64,000 nucleotides of DNA from assembly GCA_035910535.1 (NCBI GenBank), contig JAMHXF010000099.1:86160-150159 (forward strand), read 5' to 3'. The notes under the pieces were generated by a model that did not search any database, was not told the DNA's origin, and was given only the letters and a program-made list of their open reading frames with translations. Position 1 is the first letter of the stretch. Every line of letters starts with the position of its first letter. Both the position numbers and the translations under genes were made by a program. Shown piece after piece: positions 21,110-30,115 of the stretch. This DNA comes from Archangium_A sp035910535. Lineage in GTDB: Bacteria; Myxococcota; Myxococcia; Myxococcales; Myxococcaceae.

Positions 21110-21231
21110 TTCGTGGAATTCGTCAACGGTATTTACATTCAAGCTGTTGATATTTGAGCGAAAATACAGCCGCAACTCGAATTTGGTCGAGGTGAGAATC
21201 TCTGCGTAAAGGGACCACCGGAGACCACACC
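21110..21231 (+). promoter_or_regulatory. AT-rich leader upstream of the M15 peptidase gene
   Basis: This 122-bp stretch is markedly AT-rich compared with its surroundings (for example TATTTACATTCAAGCTGTTGATATTTGAG between 21130 and 21160). It probably holds the promoter of the downstream gene. I could not place -35 and -10 boxes at a standard spacing. Confidence 0.35.
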
Positions 21232-22131
21232 ATGCCTGTCTCAGCCGTCAGCCGCACCACAGCGCGCGTCGCTTCTTCTACGCCGACCCTGAAGCAGGGC
21301 TCGCGCGGGGCCGCCGTCACCCAGCTGCAGCAGAAGCTGAAGGCGAAGGGCTTCAACGTCTCCGCCGACGGTGATTTCGGGCCGAAGACGAAGGCCGCCG
21401 TCATCTCGTTCCAGCGCGCGAACGGCCTCGGCGCCGATGGCATCGTCGGGCCGAAGACGTGGGCGAAGTTGAACGCGGCGGCGCCCAAGCCGACGGCGCC
21501 TTCGAGTGGTTCACCGACGCTCAAGCAGGGCGCGCGCGGTGCGGCGGTGACCGACCTTCAGCAGCGCCTCCGTGCGCACGGCCAGAGCGTGTCGGTCGAC
21601 GGCGTGTTCGGCCCCGGCACTGCGGCCGGTGTTCGTGCGTTTCAGCGCGCGAAGGGCCTCGGCGTCGACGGTGTGGTCGGCCCGCGTACGTGGGCTGCGC
21701 TTCGTGCGGCGCCGACGGGCGCGCCGCCTCCGGCTGCAGGCACGCAGCGAGTCACCGGCTACGTGAATGGCCGCGCGACGACCATCACGGTCGCGAGCGT
21801 CGGCAACGGCAAGCTGATGCGCAGCGACGCCGCGGCGCGCTTCAACGCGATGAAGGCAGCGGCATCGCGCGCGGGCATCAACCTCTCGGTGAACTCCGGG
21901 TTCCGCACGATGGCGCAGCAGCGCTACCTGTACGACCTCTACATCTCGGGTCGCGGCAACCTCGCGGCGCGCCCCGGCTACTCGAATCATCAGGGCGGGT
22001 TGTCCGCAGACATCAACACGCCCGGCGGCTACAGCGGCGCGACGTACCGCTGGCTCAAGAACAACGCGCGCAGCTACGGCTTCGTGAACGACGTCGGCGG
22101 CGAGCCCTGGCACTGGACGTTCAAGGGGTAG
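21232..22131 (+). CDS. Peptidoglycan-binding D-Ala-D-Ala carboxypeptidase-like (M15/VanY) protein
   Basis: The 299-residue protein has two peptidoglycan-binding_1 domains (about 16-82 and 94-158), each with LKQG-RGAAVT-LQ, DGxFGP, FQRA and GPxTW. A VanY/M15B zinc peptidase domain follows (about 172-299). Its ligands are visible: His253 and Asp260 in SNHQGGLSAD, Glu291 and His294 in EPWHW, plus SGFRT at 222-226. It should cleave peptide cross-links in peptidoglycan. There is no Sec signal peptide; the N-terminus is only Ser/Thr/Arg-rich. Export must be by another route, or the target is inside the cell. Confidence 0.92.
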   Translation: MPVSAVSRTTARVASSTPTLKQGSRGAAVTQLQQKLKAKGFNVSADGDFGPKTKAAVISFQRANGLGADGIVGPKTWAKLNAAAPKPTAPSSGSPTLKQGARGAAVTDLQQRLRAHGQSVSVDGVFGPGTAAGVRAFQRAKGLGVDGVVGPRTWAALRAAPTGAPPPAAGTQRVTGYVNGRATTITVASVGNGKLMRSDAAARFNAMKAAASRAGINLSVNSGFRTMAQQRYLYDLYISGRGNLAARPGYSNHQGGLSADINTPGGYSGATYRWLKNNARSYGFVNDVGGEPWHWTFKG

Positions 22132-22134
22132 TTT

Positions 22135-22911
22135 TCAGAGCACGGTACCGAGGGCAGTCACGGCCGCGCGCACCTTCTCTGCGAACGCGTCGTCGCTGGC
22201 GTGCACTTCTTCGATGCCGTGCTGCGCCGAGCCACTCACGGAAATCGAGCCGCACTTCGCCGACCAGTCGGCTCGTTGCTCTGACAGCGCAGTGAGGCCG
22301 AGCGACGGCACGAGGGCCTGAAGAAACGCGGCGTGTGAGCCCGGAAAACGCACGAAGACGGATCTTCGTGACGCCCGCCAATCGCCGTCGAAGCCCGGAG
22401 GTGCCAGCGCCAGGTTGACGACGGTGACGTAGGACAAAGAGCCCGTCACCGAGCCGATGAAGAGGGCGTCGTCCGTCGTCTGTGCTTTGGCGATGTAGAG
22501 CAGCGGGCCGCGCTCGAACCAGTGGCCTCGCTGGGTCACCGTCAGTTGTTGTGAGCGATTCGGTGCGCCCAGTCGCTCGAGCAACGCGGCGAAATCGAAG
22601 GGTGCCTTCGCGCCGCCCAGGCTGAACCCGCGCGAAATTCCGACGTTCGAGAGACGACCCGACCAGACGCGCCGGTCACTCGTCCGATAGCGGAGAAAGA
22701 GCTGCGGCGGCACCGAGGCTCGCCCCGCGAAGCCCGTCGCGAGCAGGTCGACACAGCGCCACTGCGCCCGAGCGTCAGATGGAATGTCGTCGGAGAGTTC
22801 GTCGCTCTCTCTCCGGACTTCTCCGAACGTGAGCGCGTCATCGACCACGCGGCCGACGAGCGCTTCGATGGGACGAGCTCGAAACCGGCTCCAGAACGTC
22901 ATGCGGCGCAT
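22135..22911 (-). CDS. Protein of unknown function (258 aa)
   Basis: The product has no signal peptide, no membrane span and no recognised motif. It is mixed alpha/beta, with a moderately hydrophobic core (PLLYIAKAQTTDDALFIGSV, YVTVVNLALAPPGF). Two ATGs are possible (22911 and 22902). It begins 16 bp after the stop of the upstream Cys-rich lipoprotein gene and would be the last gene of the PilZ/kinase operon. Confidence 0.6.
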   Translation of the reverse strand: MRRMTFWSRFRARPIEALVGRVVDDALTFGEVRRESDELSDDIPSDARAQWRCVDLLATGFAGRASVPPQLFLRYRTSDRRVWSGRLSNVGISRGFSLGGAKAPFDFAALLERLGAPNRSQQLTVTQRGHWFERGPLLYIAKAQTTDDALFIGSVTGSLSYVTVVNLALAPPGFDGDWRASRRSVFVRFPGSHAAFLQALVPSLGLTALSEQRADWSAKCGSISVSGSAQHGIEEVHASDDAFAEKVRAAVTALGTVL

Positions 22912-22927
22912 CTATCAACTCGCGCGC

Positions 22928-24067
22928 TCATGGCGTCGAGTCGATGCAGCCCACACACATGCCGTTGCTGCACAGGCCGGTGACGCACTCGAACGGTGCG
23001 GCGCACGCCTCACCCGGAGGCCGCGCCTTCGCGCACACGCCGCCATCGCTCGTGAAGTCAGCCGTGCAGTACAGGCTCCCCGACAGGCCGCACTCGCCGC
23101 CCGTCACCGTGCAGGGCTGACCTTCGTCGCGGTAGTGCTCGCACGTGTTCTCTGAATTGCAGAAGAACTCGAGCGTGCACTCGTCGGTCTCGGGGGTGCA
23201 CGCGGCACCGCCACCGCCGCGCGACAAACACGTGCCTGCATCTCCGCACCGCAGGTCGTTCATGCAGAACGTCGTCTCGTTGCACGCCGTGTTCACGTTC
23301 GCGAGGCTGCCGCAGCGCCCGGCCTGGCACTTCAAGACCCCGAGGCACTGGCCGTAGCCGCCGCACGCTTCCCCGACGGCGTGCTTCGCCTCGCACAACG
23401 TCGTCGTCAGGTTGCAGAACGCAGACTCCACGCACTCGCGGTCGGCCGCGCACGACGCACCGACGGCTGCGTACGCGACGCACTTTCCTTCGTACACGTA
23501 CGCGCCCTGCACGCAGCTCTGCCCGGGAGTCGGCGTCGCGCCGATGGCCGCCGACGCCTTGCATCGCCCGGGGCACGTCATCGACGAATCGCAGTACAGG
23601 TTCGCGCCGCACTCGCGATCGCTGCCGAAGCACAGCGCGTCGGCCACGCCCAGGCCAGTCAGCACGCCGGGGCACTCGGTGAACGTCAGCGCTCCGCATG
23701 CAATCGCATCGAGCCCCGCGAGGCACGTCGCCGCCGCGGCACCATCGAAGCGCACGCGACCATCAGCGATGCCCGGAGGCGTCACGCCGCAGTCGAACTC
23801 CGTGAGGCTCGACTCGCACACCATGGCCGACGCGAAGAGGCCGCAGCGCTGCAACGTGCGGCAGTACTCACGGCGGTGTGACGAGCAGTAGCGCTCCCAT
23901 TCAGAGCCCGCGTCGCCCGTCGTGCCGCCACCGGTACCGGAGTCGATGCTCGTTCCGCCGCCACCGCCGCTCGAAGCGTCGCCGCTGCATTCACCACCGT
24001 CACACGCGCCCGGCGCAGGGCACGCCGAGAGCACCGCCAGACACACCACGAAGAGCACGACGCGCAT
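22928..24067 (-). CDS. Large Cys-rich lipoprotein with dickkopf-like modules
   Basis: The 379-residue product starts at ATG 24067 with a lipoprotein signal (MRVVLFVVCLAVLSAC). A Gly/Ser/Asp linker follows. The body is a chain of Cys-rich modules of the form G-x-x-C-x(5-7)-C-x(5)-C-x(6)-C, for example ASCAADRECVESAFCN, CGGYGQCLGVLKCQAGRCG and CTPETDECTLEFFC. The spacing resembles dickkopf N-terminal modules of metazoans and is frequent in myxobacterial surface lipoproteins. It lies 11 bp after the YIP1-like gene and is likely co-transcribed. Confidence 0.82.
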   Translation of the reverse strand: MRVVLFVVCLAVLSACPAPGACDGGECSGDASSGGGGGTSIDSGTGGGTTGDAGSEWERYCSSHRREYCRTLQRCGLFASAMVCESSLTEFDCGVTPPGIADGRVRFDGAAAATCLAGLDAIACGALTFTECPGVLTGLGVADALCFGSDRECGANLYCDSSMTCPGRCKASAAIGATPTPGQSCVQGAYVYEGKCVAYAAVGASCAADRECVESAFCNLTTTLCEAKHAVGEACGGYGQCLGVLKCQAGRCGSLANVNTACNETTFCMNDLRCGDAGTCLSRGGGGAACTPETDECTLEFFCNSENTCEHYRDEGQPCTVTGGECGLSGSLYCTADFTSDGGVCAKARPPGEACAAPFECVTGLCSNGMCVGCIDSTP

Positions 24068-24078
24068 GGCGCCAGAGC

Positions 24079-24891
24079 TTAGTGAAGCTTGCTGACGAGC
24101 ATCGTCGCCACTGCGACGCCTGCAACCAGCCCGAGACACATGAAGAGCACGGTGAACCACAGGCACGCGATGACGGCGCGGACGGTGGTGCCCTGCTGCA
24201 GCTCACGCACGCCCCAGATCTGCAGCACGAATGTGTAGAAGGCCGCGAAGCTGCCCACGACGGGAATGACGAGCGCGAGGTTCGGCGCCTGCGCATACCC
24301 GAGCGCGCGCGCAGTGACGCTGATGGGGTGGTTGCGCATGCCCGCAATCAAGCAGCCCACGTGCACCAGGCCCACGTTCACGAAGTAGCCGAGCGGGAAG
24401 ATGATGACGGTGTACGCGGTGATGGCGAACGTCGCCTGCACCGGGTGGTTGCCGAGCCACACGAAGAGCTCGAGCACCTGCGTCATGGGGCCGGAGTTGC
24501 CCAACTGCCGCCCGATGTCTTCGAACTGCTTGGCCTGCAGCCAGAAGTTGAGCGCCTGGTACGGCGCGCTGCCGATGGCCGCGACGACGGAGACCAACCA
24601 CGCGAACCAGAACGGGTCGGCTGCGCTGCCCGCACGGTCCACCGTCGCCCAGAAGCGCCGCGGCTCGAACGTCGTCTCTTTCACCTGCAGCCAGAACGCC
24701 TTCACCAGCCCGAGCTCGTCACGGCGCTCCCACGGCACCTTGCCGCGCACCGCGTTGCTCGAGAGCGCCTTGCACGTGGGGCACTCGGTGCGGCCGTCGG
24801 GGTTGCAGGTGACGCACGTGAAGTTGCCGCAGCGCGGGCACGTGCTGCCTGCGTAGTGGCCTGGGTGAAGCACACAGCTCGGTGAAGTCAT
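24079..24891 (-). CDS. YIP1-family membrane protein with N-terminal zinc finger
   Basis: The 270-residue protein starts with a zinc-binding module (CVLHPGHYAGSTCPRCGNFTC plus TCNPDG and CPTCKA; CxxC pairs at about 18-21 and 37-40). This looks like a B-box/RING-type finger. The rest has about five membrane segments and the YIP1 pattern (FWFAWLVSVVAAIGSAPYQA, LGYFVNVGLVHVGCLIAG). The ATG overlaps the TGA of the histidine-kinase gene (ATGA), so the two are translationally coupled. It may influence membrane organisation or modulate the kinase; neither is proven. Confidence 0.82.
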   Translation of the reverse strand: MTSPSCVLHPGHYAGSTCPRCGNFTCVTCNPDGRTECPTCKALSSNAVRGKVPWERRDELGLVKAFWLQVKETTFEPRRFWATVDRAGSAADPFWFAWLVSVVAAIGSAPYQALNFWLQAKQFEDIGRQLGNSGPMTQVLELFVWLGNHPVQATFAITAYTVIIFPLGYFVNVGLVHVGCLIAGMRNHPISVTARALGYAQAPNLALVIPVVGSFAAFYTFVLQIWGVRELQQGTTVRAVIACLWFTVLFMCLGLVAGVAVATMLVSKLH

Positions 24892-26309
24892 GAACTCCTC
24901 GGGAGTGAGAGGCGGAAGGTGGTCGAGCCCGGTCGCGACTCGAGCGTGAGCGTGCCCCGATGCGCTTCGCTGAGCTTCTTCGCCAGCGGCAGACCCAGGC
25001 CGGTGCCTTTCTCTTTCGTGGTGAAGAATGGCTCGAAGATGCGCGCCTGCAGCTCGGCCGCGATGCCCGGGCCCTCGTCGTGCACCTGCAGCTCGTAGCG
25101 CTCCCCGTCGAGCCGGCCCGACAACGAAACGGTCTGCCCGCTGGCGCTGATCTGCACGGCGTTCTTCACGAGGTTCACCAGCGCGCTCGTCATCAAGCTC
25201 GCGTCGACGTCGACGTCGCCGTCTTCAGCGGTCAGCGCCAACTTCACGCCGCGCGCTTCTGCTTCACCCGCGAGGTGTTGCTGCGCTGCCTCCAACAACG
25301 AGCGCGCTGGCAACGTTGCCAGCTGCACGCGCTGCTCCCTGGCGAACGCGAGGAAGTCTTCGACGATTCGCTTGAGGTACTGCAGCTCGCGGCGAATCTT
25401 CGTGAGGTGCTCGCGCGCTTCGCCGACGTCGGGCTTCACGCCGCCGAGCTCTTCGTCGAGCAGCCCCGCGAAGAGCTCCATGCCGCCCAGCGGGTTCTTC
25501 ACCTCGTGCGCCACGCCGCCGAGCATCAACGTGAGCTGCCGGTCGCGGCTCTCGATGGCCTGCCGCATGGCCTCGAGCTCGCGCGAGAGAATGCCGATTT
25601 CCAGCGTGGGCTCGAGCGGCACCGGCGTCGTCAAGTCACCACGGCCGATGCGCAGCGCCGCGCGCACCAGCTGCTCCAACGGCGTCGCCAGCCCACGGCC
25701 CACCAACACCGCCGCCACGGCCAGCAGCAACACCGTGAGCAGCGAGAGCAACACGAAGGCGTTTCGAAGTTGTCGCAGCGGGCCGAAGAACGCCGCACTG
25801 CCTTCGACGGCCACGAGGCCTACCGGCTTTCCTTCAGCGAGCAGCGGCGCGTAGCCCGTCTTGTAGAGCTGCCCGTCGTTGCCTTCGAACAACACCTGGC
25901 TCGACGACAACGCGCCGTTCAGCGCACGCTGCACCTCGGCCGAGTCGCGCAGCAGCTCCGTGGCTTCGGCCATCGGCTCCAGCGTGCCGCCCACGTCGAG
26001 GCGCGCGCGCCGCTGCGCGTCGACCACGAAGATGCGGCGAACCTGCGTGCGCTCCTTCACGTCGACCAGCTGCGTGTTCAAGCTGCGCCACGTGCGGCTG
26101 CCTTCGCCGCTGGCGTCACCGGCCTCTACCGACAACACGCGCTCGGCTTTCAATTGCGAGGCGACCGACGCGGCGACGGCCGACAGCGAGCGCCCGAGCT
26201 CTTCTTCGAGCACGTTGCGACTCGCGCGAAACAGCAGGTAACCGCCGACTGACAACACGAGCAGCGCGGGCAGCAAAAAGGCCAGCAGCAGCCGAGCGCG
26301 AAGCCCCAT
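24888..26309 (-). CDS. Membrane sensor histidine kinase
   Basis: The 473-residue protein has a first membrane span at about 7-27, a periplasmic sensor domain of about 155 residues (28-183), a second span at about 184-204, and a HAMP domain to about 255. The dimerisation/phosphoacceptor box GGVAHEVKNPLGG follows with His268. The ATPase domain has the N box LVNLVKNAVQ, the G1 box DEGPGI, the F box FEPFFTTK and the G2 box GTGLGLPLAKKL. All are intact. There is no cognate response regulator next to it. It follows the PilZ gene by 12 bp and overlaps the YIP1-like gene by 4 nt. Confidence 0.95.
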   Translation of the reverse strand: MGLRARLLLAFLLPALLVLSVGGYLLFRASRNVLEEELGRSLSAVAASVASQLKAERVLSVEAGDASGEGSRTWRSLNTQLVDVKERTQVRRIFVVDAQRRARLDVGGTLEPMAEATELLRDSAEVQRALNGALSSSQVLFEGNDGQLYKTGYAPLLAEGKPVGLVAVEGSAAFFGPLRQLRNAFVLLSLLTVLLLAVAAVLVGRGLATPLEQLVRAALRIGRGDLTTPVPLEPTLEIGILSRELEAMRQAIESRDRQLTLMLGGVAHEVKNPLGGMELFAGLLDEELGGVKPDVGEAREHLTKIRRELQYLKRIVEDFLAFAREQRVQLATLPARSLLEAAQQHLAGEAEARGVKLALTAEDGDVDVDASLMTSALVNLVKNAVQISASGQTVSLSGRLDGERYELQVHDEGPGIAAELQARIFEPFFTTKEKGTGLGLPLAKKLSEAHRGTLTLESRPGSTTFRLSLPRSS

Positions 26310-26321
26310 GCGCGCGTCGTA

Positions 26322-26687
26322 TCAGCTTCGTGCGGCGACGCGCTGCGCGCAGATTTCAGAGATGAGCACCATCGACTCGTCGTCGAAGTTGGTGAACTCG
26401 ATGCCCATGCCGGCGGGCCGCGCTGCATCGCCCGGCGGGTTGACGCGCACCACGCGCCCCATGCCTTCGATGAGCCGACTGCCGTCGCGCAGCGTGAACT
26501 GCAGGTAGATGACGGCGCCCTGCTCACGCGGAGAATCGGTGCGAATGAAGATGCCGCCGGGCGAGATGTTGACCGAGTACTCCGCGAGGAACTCGTCGAA
26601 GGTGTCGAAGCGGAACTGCACCAGCACGTTCAGCGGCGTTCTCGGGTGTCGCCGTTTCTCTGCGCCGGGCCCGTCAGATTCACTCAT
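26322..26687 (-). CDS. PilZ-domain c-di-GMP-binding protein (TIGR02266-like)
   Basis: The 121-residue protein starts at ATG 26687. The c-di-GMP-binding residues are present: RRHPR at 12-16 (RxxxR) and NISPGG at 40-45 ([DN]xSxxG). The later pattern GMGRVVRVNPP and GMGIEFTNF matches the myxobacterial paralogous PilZ group TIGR02266. It heads a probable operon with a histidine kinase, linking c-di-GMP level to that kinase. An EAL phosphodiesterase is encoded about 20 kb away. Confidence 0.93.
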   Translation of the reverse strand: MSESDGPGAEKRRHPRTPLNVLVQFRFDTFDEFLAEYSVNISPGGIFIRTDSPREQGAVIYLQFTLRDGSRLIEGMGRVVRVNPPGDAARPAGMGIEFTNFDDESMVLISEICAQRVAARS

Positions 26688-26779
26688 GGATGGTTTGAGG
26701 ATAGCGGTCGCTCCAGCGGCGCCCCACGAAATCGTCCGTTCACCCGTCGATGGTGGCGGAGGCGTTACACTGGGTGCCC

Positions 26780-27730
26780 ATGGCGGGCAGCGCAGACTTG
26801 CTCCGGTCGGTTCGTGCAGGCGGTGGCGCCGCGGCGGCGGCGGCGCGTGAGCTGGTGCGGCGTGCGCAGACCGGCGCGTTGGCGCCCGCCGAGCTGCGCG
26901 AGGTGCAGAAGGCCGCCAATTCACCTGAGCTGCGCGACGTCTTTCGTGGCGTGGCGAAAGAAGCCGGCGCGCTCACCGGCGGTGGCGAGCTCGTCTTTCG
27001 TGACGTCGAGTCGCTGCAGCCCGACACCGCACGGCTCACCGACGCCCGCGCGTTGCCCGAGCGTTTCATGTCCGACCTGACGCTGGTGCGCGCGGCGTTG
27101 CTGGAGCACCCGGGCATGGCGGGCCAGCAACAGGCCGAGCGGCTCTTCACGTTCTTCGAGACGTACGCGGCGCGCTTCAACGAGCTGGCCAACGGCATGG
27201 CGAACGACGCGCGTCCGTTGACTGAAGCCGAGTGGGGCAAGGCGTTGCTGCAGTTCGAGAAGGTGCTGACGCGCGCGAAGTTCGGCGAGCTGACGACGGG
27301 CGACGGGCGCACCGGGCTCGAGGCCGCATTGCAGATGCTCGAGGCGCGCACCCGCGAAGTTCATGTTCAGGCGCGGCCCGCGGCGGTCGACGCCCCCACG
27401 TGGAAAGACAACGCCGAGCGAACGCTGCGCACTGAAGTCGACCGTGAACGTCGCGCGGTGGCGTTCGACTCGTCGCACGCGCCGGTGACGCCTCAGCTGC
27501 GCACGACAGGCTCGCGCGTCGACGAGGCCGAGAAGAAAGCCGGCGCCCGTCGCCAGCGCGGGAAAGACGGCGTGCTGGGCGGTCGCATGGTGTGGAACGT
27601 GCTGCATTTATTGCGCGGGGAAGACCTCGACGACGTGGCGCGCAAAGACGCGATGACTCAGCTCGCCGTGGCGGCGGGGTTGATTCTCTGTCTGGGCGGC
27701 ATCCTCGTGGGAATTCTGGTGTGGATGTAG
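26780..27730 (+). CDS. Tail-anchored protein of unknown function (316 aa)
   Basis: The product starts at ATG 26780 and is divergent from the PilZ gene. Residues 1-270 are hydrophilic and helix-rich (Ala/Arg/Glu). A single C-terminal membrane segment (LAVAAGLILCLGGILVGILVWM) suggests a tail-anchored inner-membrane protein with a cytoplasmic domain. No family is recognised. Confidence 0.7.
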   Translation: MAGSADLLRSVRAGGGAAAAAARELVRRAQTGALAPAELREVQKAANSPELRDVFRGVAKEAGALTGGGELVFRDVESLQPDTARLTDARALPERFMSDLTLVRAALLEHPGMAGQQQAERLFTFFETYAARFNELANGMANDARPLTEAEWGKALLQFEKVLTRAKFGELTTGDGRTGLEAALQMLEARTREVHVQARPAAVDAPTWKDNAERTLRTEVDRERRAVAFDSSHAPVTPQLRTTGSRVDEAEKKAGARRQRGKDGVLGGRMVWNVLHLLRGEDLDDVARKDAMTQLAVAAGLILCLGGILVGILVWM

Positions 27731-27787
27731 GGACACCTCGAGCAGGCGGGATGAATTCGGGGCCCTCCGGGCGTTACACTCGTCACC

Positions 27788-28276
27788 GTGCGACGCGCGA
27801 CCGTCACCCTGAATCGCAATGACTGTGTGGTGGTGCGCGTGGGCGTCGACCGCTCGGGCCTCGTGTTGTGGGCCGGGGTGCTCGCCGCGTTCGTCTCGTT
27901 GTTCGCGTTGGTGGAGTTCGGCTCGGGCCTCGCGCTGTTGCTGTGCGCGGCCAGCGTCGCGGTGGTGCCGGCGCTCATCGTGAAGCTCACGCGCCTGGGC
28001 CGTCGCCACGAGCGCACGTTGGTACGCACGCACGGCCGGCTGTTGCTCGACGGAGAGCCGCTCGAGTTGGCGCGCGTCGAGCTGCGGGTCTTGAAGTGGC
28101 CGTTCACCAGCATGCCGACGGGCTACGCGCTCTCGTTGTGGGTGATGACCGCGTCGGGCCCGGAAGACGTGCCCATCGGTCAGTTCAAGACGATGCTCGA
28201 CGCCACGTCGTTGTCGGGCACGTTGGAAGAGTTCGTCGGTCGCCCCAGCACGCGCACCACCGTCACCTTCCGCTGA
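27788..28276 (+). CDS. Membrane protein of unknown function (162 aa)
   Basis: The start is GTG 27788. Two adjacent hydrophobic segments (about 26-65: LVLWAGVLAAFVSLFALVEF, then ALLLCAASVAVVPALIV) are followed by a soluble domain with a beta-rich pattern (HGRLLLDGEPLELARVELRV). This layout is like bacterial PH-domain or DUF-type membrane proteins, but the assignment is uncertain. It lies 57 bp downstream of the tail-anchored protein gene. Confidence 0.6.
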   Translation: MRRATVTLNRNDCVVVRVGVDRSGLVLWAGVLAAFVSLFALVEFGSGLALLLCAASVAVVPALIVKLTRLGRRHERTLVRTHGRLLLDGEPLELARVELRVLKWPFTSMPTGYALSLWVMTASGPEDVPIGQFKTMLDATSLSGTLEEFVGRPSTRTTVTFR

Positions 28277-28327
28277 AGCAACCAAGTCGTTGCGTTGGTT
28301 GGCGAGCGCGCTCACACTCGCGCGCTC

Positions 28328-29137
28328 ATGGCTCGAGATGAAGCGGTACGAGATCTGGTCGAGCGGCTGGAGCTCCCTTTCAACCAGTTCGGCGTCGACC
28401 CCTACGGCATCTCGAAGAAGCACCTCGCGGTGGCCTTCGGAATGCTCGGCTTCATGTACCGCCGCTACTTCCGCGTGAAGGCGGTGGGCATCGAGCACGT
28501 GCCGCCGCGCGGCCGCGCGATGTTGGTGGGCAACCACTCGGGCGGCTACGCCATCGACGGCGCCATGGTGCTGACCTCGATGCTGCTCGAGATGAACCCG
28601 CCGCGCCTGGCGCAGGGCATGGTCGAGAAGTTCATGAATCAGCTGCCGGTCTCCAGCCTGTGGAGCTCGCGCTGCGGGCAGCTCACCGGCCTGCCGGAGC
28701 ACGCCGAGCGCCTGCTGCACGACGACCGCCTGTTGATGGTCTTCCCCGAGGGAGCCAGAGGCACCGCGAAGCTCTTCAAGGAGCGCTATTCACTGGTCGA
28801 CTTCGGCACCGGCTTCGTGCGCCTCGCGCTCAAGACGAAGACGCCCATCGTGCCGCTGGGCTTCGTGGGCGGTGGCGACGCCGTGCCCACCATTCACAAC
28901 TCGCGCACGCTGGGAAAGCTCGCGGGCGTGCCGTACGTGCCGGTGACTCCGTATTTCCTGGCCGCGCCGCTGCCCGCGAAGCTGGTGGTGCACTACGGCG
29001 CGCCGATGCACTTCGAGGGCACCGGAGACGAAGAAGACTCGGTGGTGAAGGGCTACGTCGAGCAGGTGAAGGCGCGCATCGCCCAGCTCATCGAGGCTGC
29101 GCGCGCCGACCGCCGCGGAGAGCAGGGGCGCACATGA
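28328..29137 (+). CDS. PlsC-like lysophospholipid acyltransferase
   Basis: The 269-residue protein has the acyltransferase motif I NHSGGYAIDG (H-x4/5-D form) and motif III FPEGARGT, with an alpha/beta framework between. These are the catalytic base region and the glycerophosphate-binding region of PlsC/LPLAT enzymes. It probably transfers an acyl group to a lysophospholipid or related alcohol at the inner membrane. Its TGA overlaps the ATG of the epimerase gene by 4 nt (ATGA), so the two are translationally coupled. Confidence 0.85.
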   Translation: MARDEAVRDLVERLELPFNQFGVDPYGISKKHLAVAFGMLGFMYRRYFRVKAVGIEHVPPRGRAMLVGNHSGGYAIDGAMVLTSMLLEMNPPRLAQGMVEKFMNQLPVSSLWSSRCGQLTGLPEHAERLLHDDRLLMVFPEGARGTAKLFKERYSLVDFGTGFVRLALKTKTPIVPLGFVGGGDAVPTIHNSRTLGKLAGVPYVPVTPYFLAAPLPAKLVVHYGAPMHFEGTGDEEDSVVKGYVEQVKARIAQLIEAARADRRGEQGRT

Positions 29138-30054
29138 AGGTGCTCATCGTCGGCGTGGGTGGTGCCATCGCGCGGCAGGTCGCGTTGCTGCTGCGTGAAG
29201 CGAAGCACACCGTCATCGGCATGGACCGGCGCCCGTGGTTCGAGGCGCCCAAAGACATCGCGGTGCACGAGGTCGACATTCGCAAGCGCGCGGCTGAAGA
29301 CGTGTTTCGCCTCGAGAAGCCCGACTGCGTGGTGCACATGGCCACCGTCAACGCGCTGTCGGCCGGCGGTGAAGAGCGCGCGCGCATCAACCTCGGCGGT
29401 ACGCAGGCGGTCTTCGCGCACTCGACGAACCACGGCGTGAAGCACGTCGTCGTCGTGGGCCGGCACACGTACTACGGCGCGTCGGCCGACTCGGCGCTGT
29501 ACCACACTGAAAATGAGCCTCCGCAGGGCATCGGCAGCTTCCCGGAGCTCGCTGACCTCGTGGCCGCAGACCTCTACGCGTCGAACATGTTGTGGCGCGA
29601 CCCGAAGCTGACGACCACCGTGCTGCGCATGGTCTACACGCTGGGGCCGTCGCGCTCGGGCACGCTGTCGAGCTTCTTGCGCGGGCGTCGCGTGCCCATG
29701 GTCTTCGGCTACGACCCGCTCTTTCAGTACCTCGACGAGAGCGACGCGGCGCGGGCCATCGCCTTGACGGTCGAGCAGCGGCCGCGGGGCGTGTTCAACG
29801 TCGCCGGGCCTCCGCCGGTGCCGCTGGGCACCATCGCGCGCGAAACCGGGCGCACCGTGGTGCCGGTGCCTGAAGTCGTGCTGCAGCAGCTGCTGGGGCG
29901 CTTCGGGTTGCCCAACCTGCCGAAGGGCGCGCTCGAGCACATCAAGTACCCCATCGTGGTCGACGGCTCAGCCTTCCGTGAGGCGACGGGCTTCGAGCAC
30001 CACATGAGTGAAGTCGACACGCTCAAGCGGTACCGGCGAATCAGCCCTGTATGA
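29134..30054 (+). CDS. NAD-dependent epimerase/dehydratase family protein (SDR)
   Basis: The 306-residue protein begins at ATG 29134. The nucleotide-binding segment is LIVGVGGAIARQVALLLRE, a GxxGxxG-like loop reading GVGGAIA. The extended-SDR pattern continues with DIRKR, VVHMAT, GGTQAVFAHS and a later LDESDAARAIALTVE. The usual catalytic YxxxK is not clear: the expected place reads ADLVAADLYASNMLWR. The enzyme may be inactive, or use a variant mechanism. It is coupled to the upstream acyltransferase, so a role in lipid or envelope sugar metabolism is inferred. Confidence 0.8.
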   Translation: MKVLIVGVGGAIARQVALLLREAKHTVIGMDRRPWFEAPKDIAVHEVDIRKRAAEDVFRLEKPDCVVHMATVNALSAGGEERARINLGGTQAVFAHSTNHGVKHVVVVGRHTYYGASADSALYHTENEPPQGIGSFPELADLVAADLYASNMLWRDPKLTTTVLRMVYTLGPSRSGTLSSFLRGRRVPMVFGYDPLFQYLDESDAARAIALTVEQRPRGVFNVAGPPPVPLGTIARETGRTVVPVPEVVLQQLLGRFGLPNLPKGALEHIKYPIVVDGSAFREATGFEHHMSEVDTLKRYRRISPV

Positions 30055-30115
30055 CGAGGCGGTCGTCGGCTAGACGCGCGCCTCTTCAAGTCGGGGGAAG
30101 AACCGGGACTTCAAG

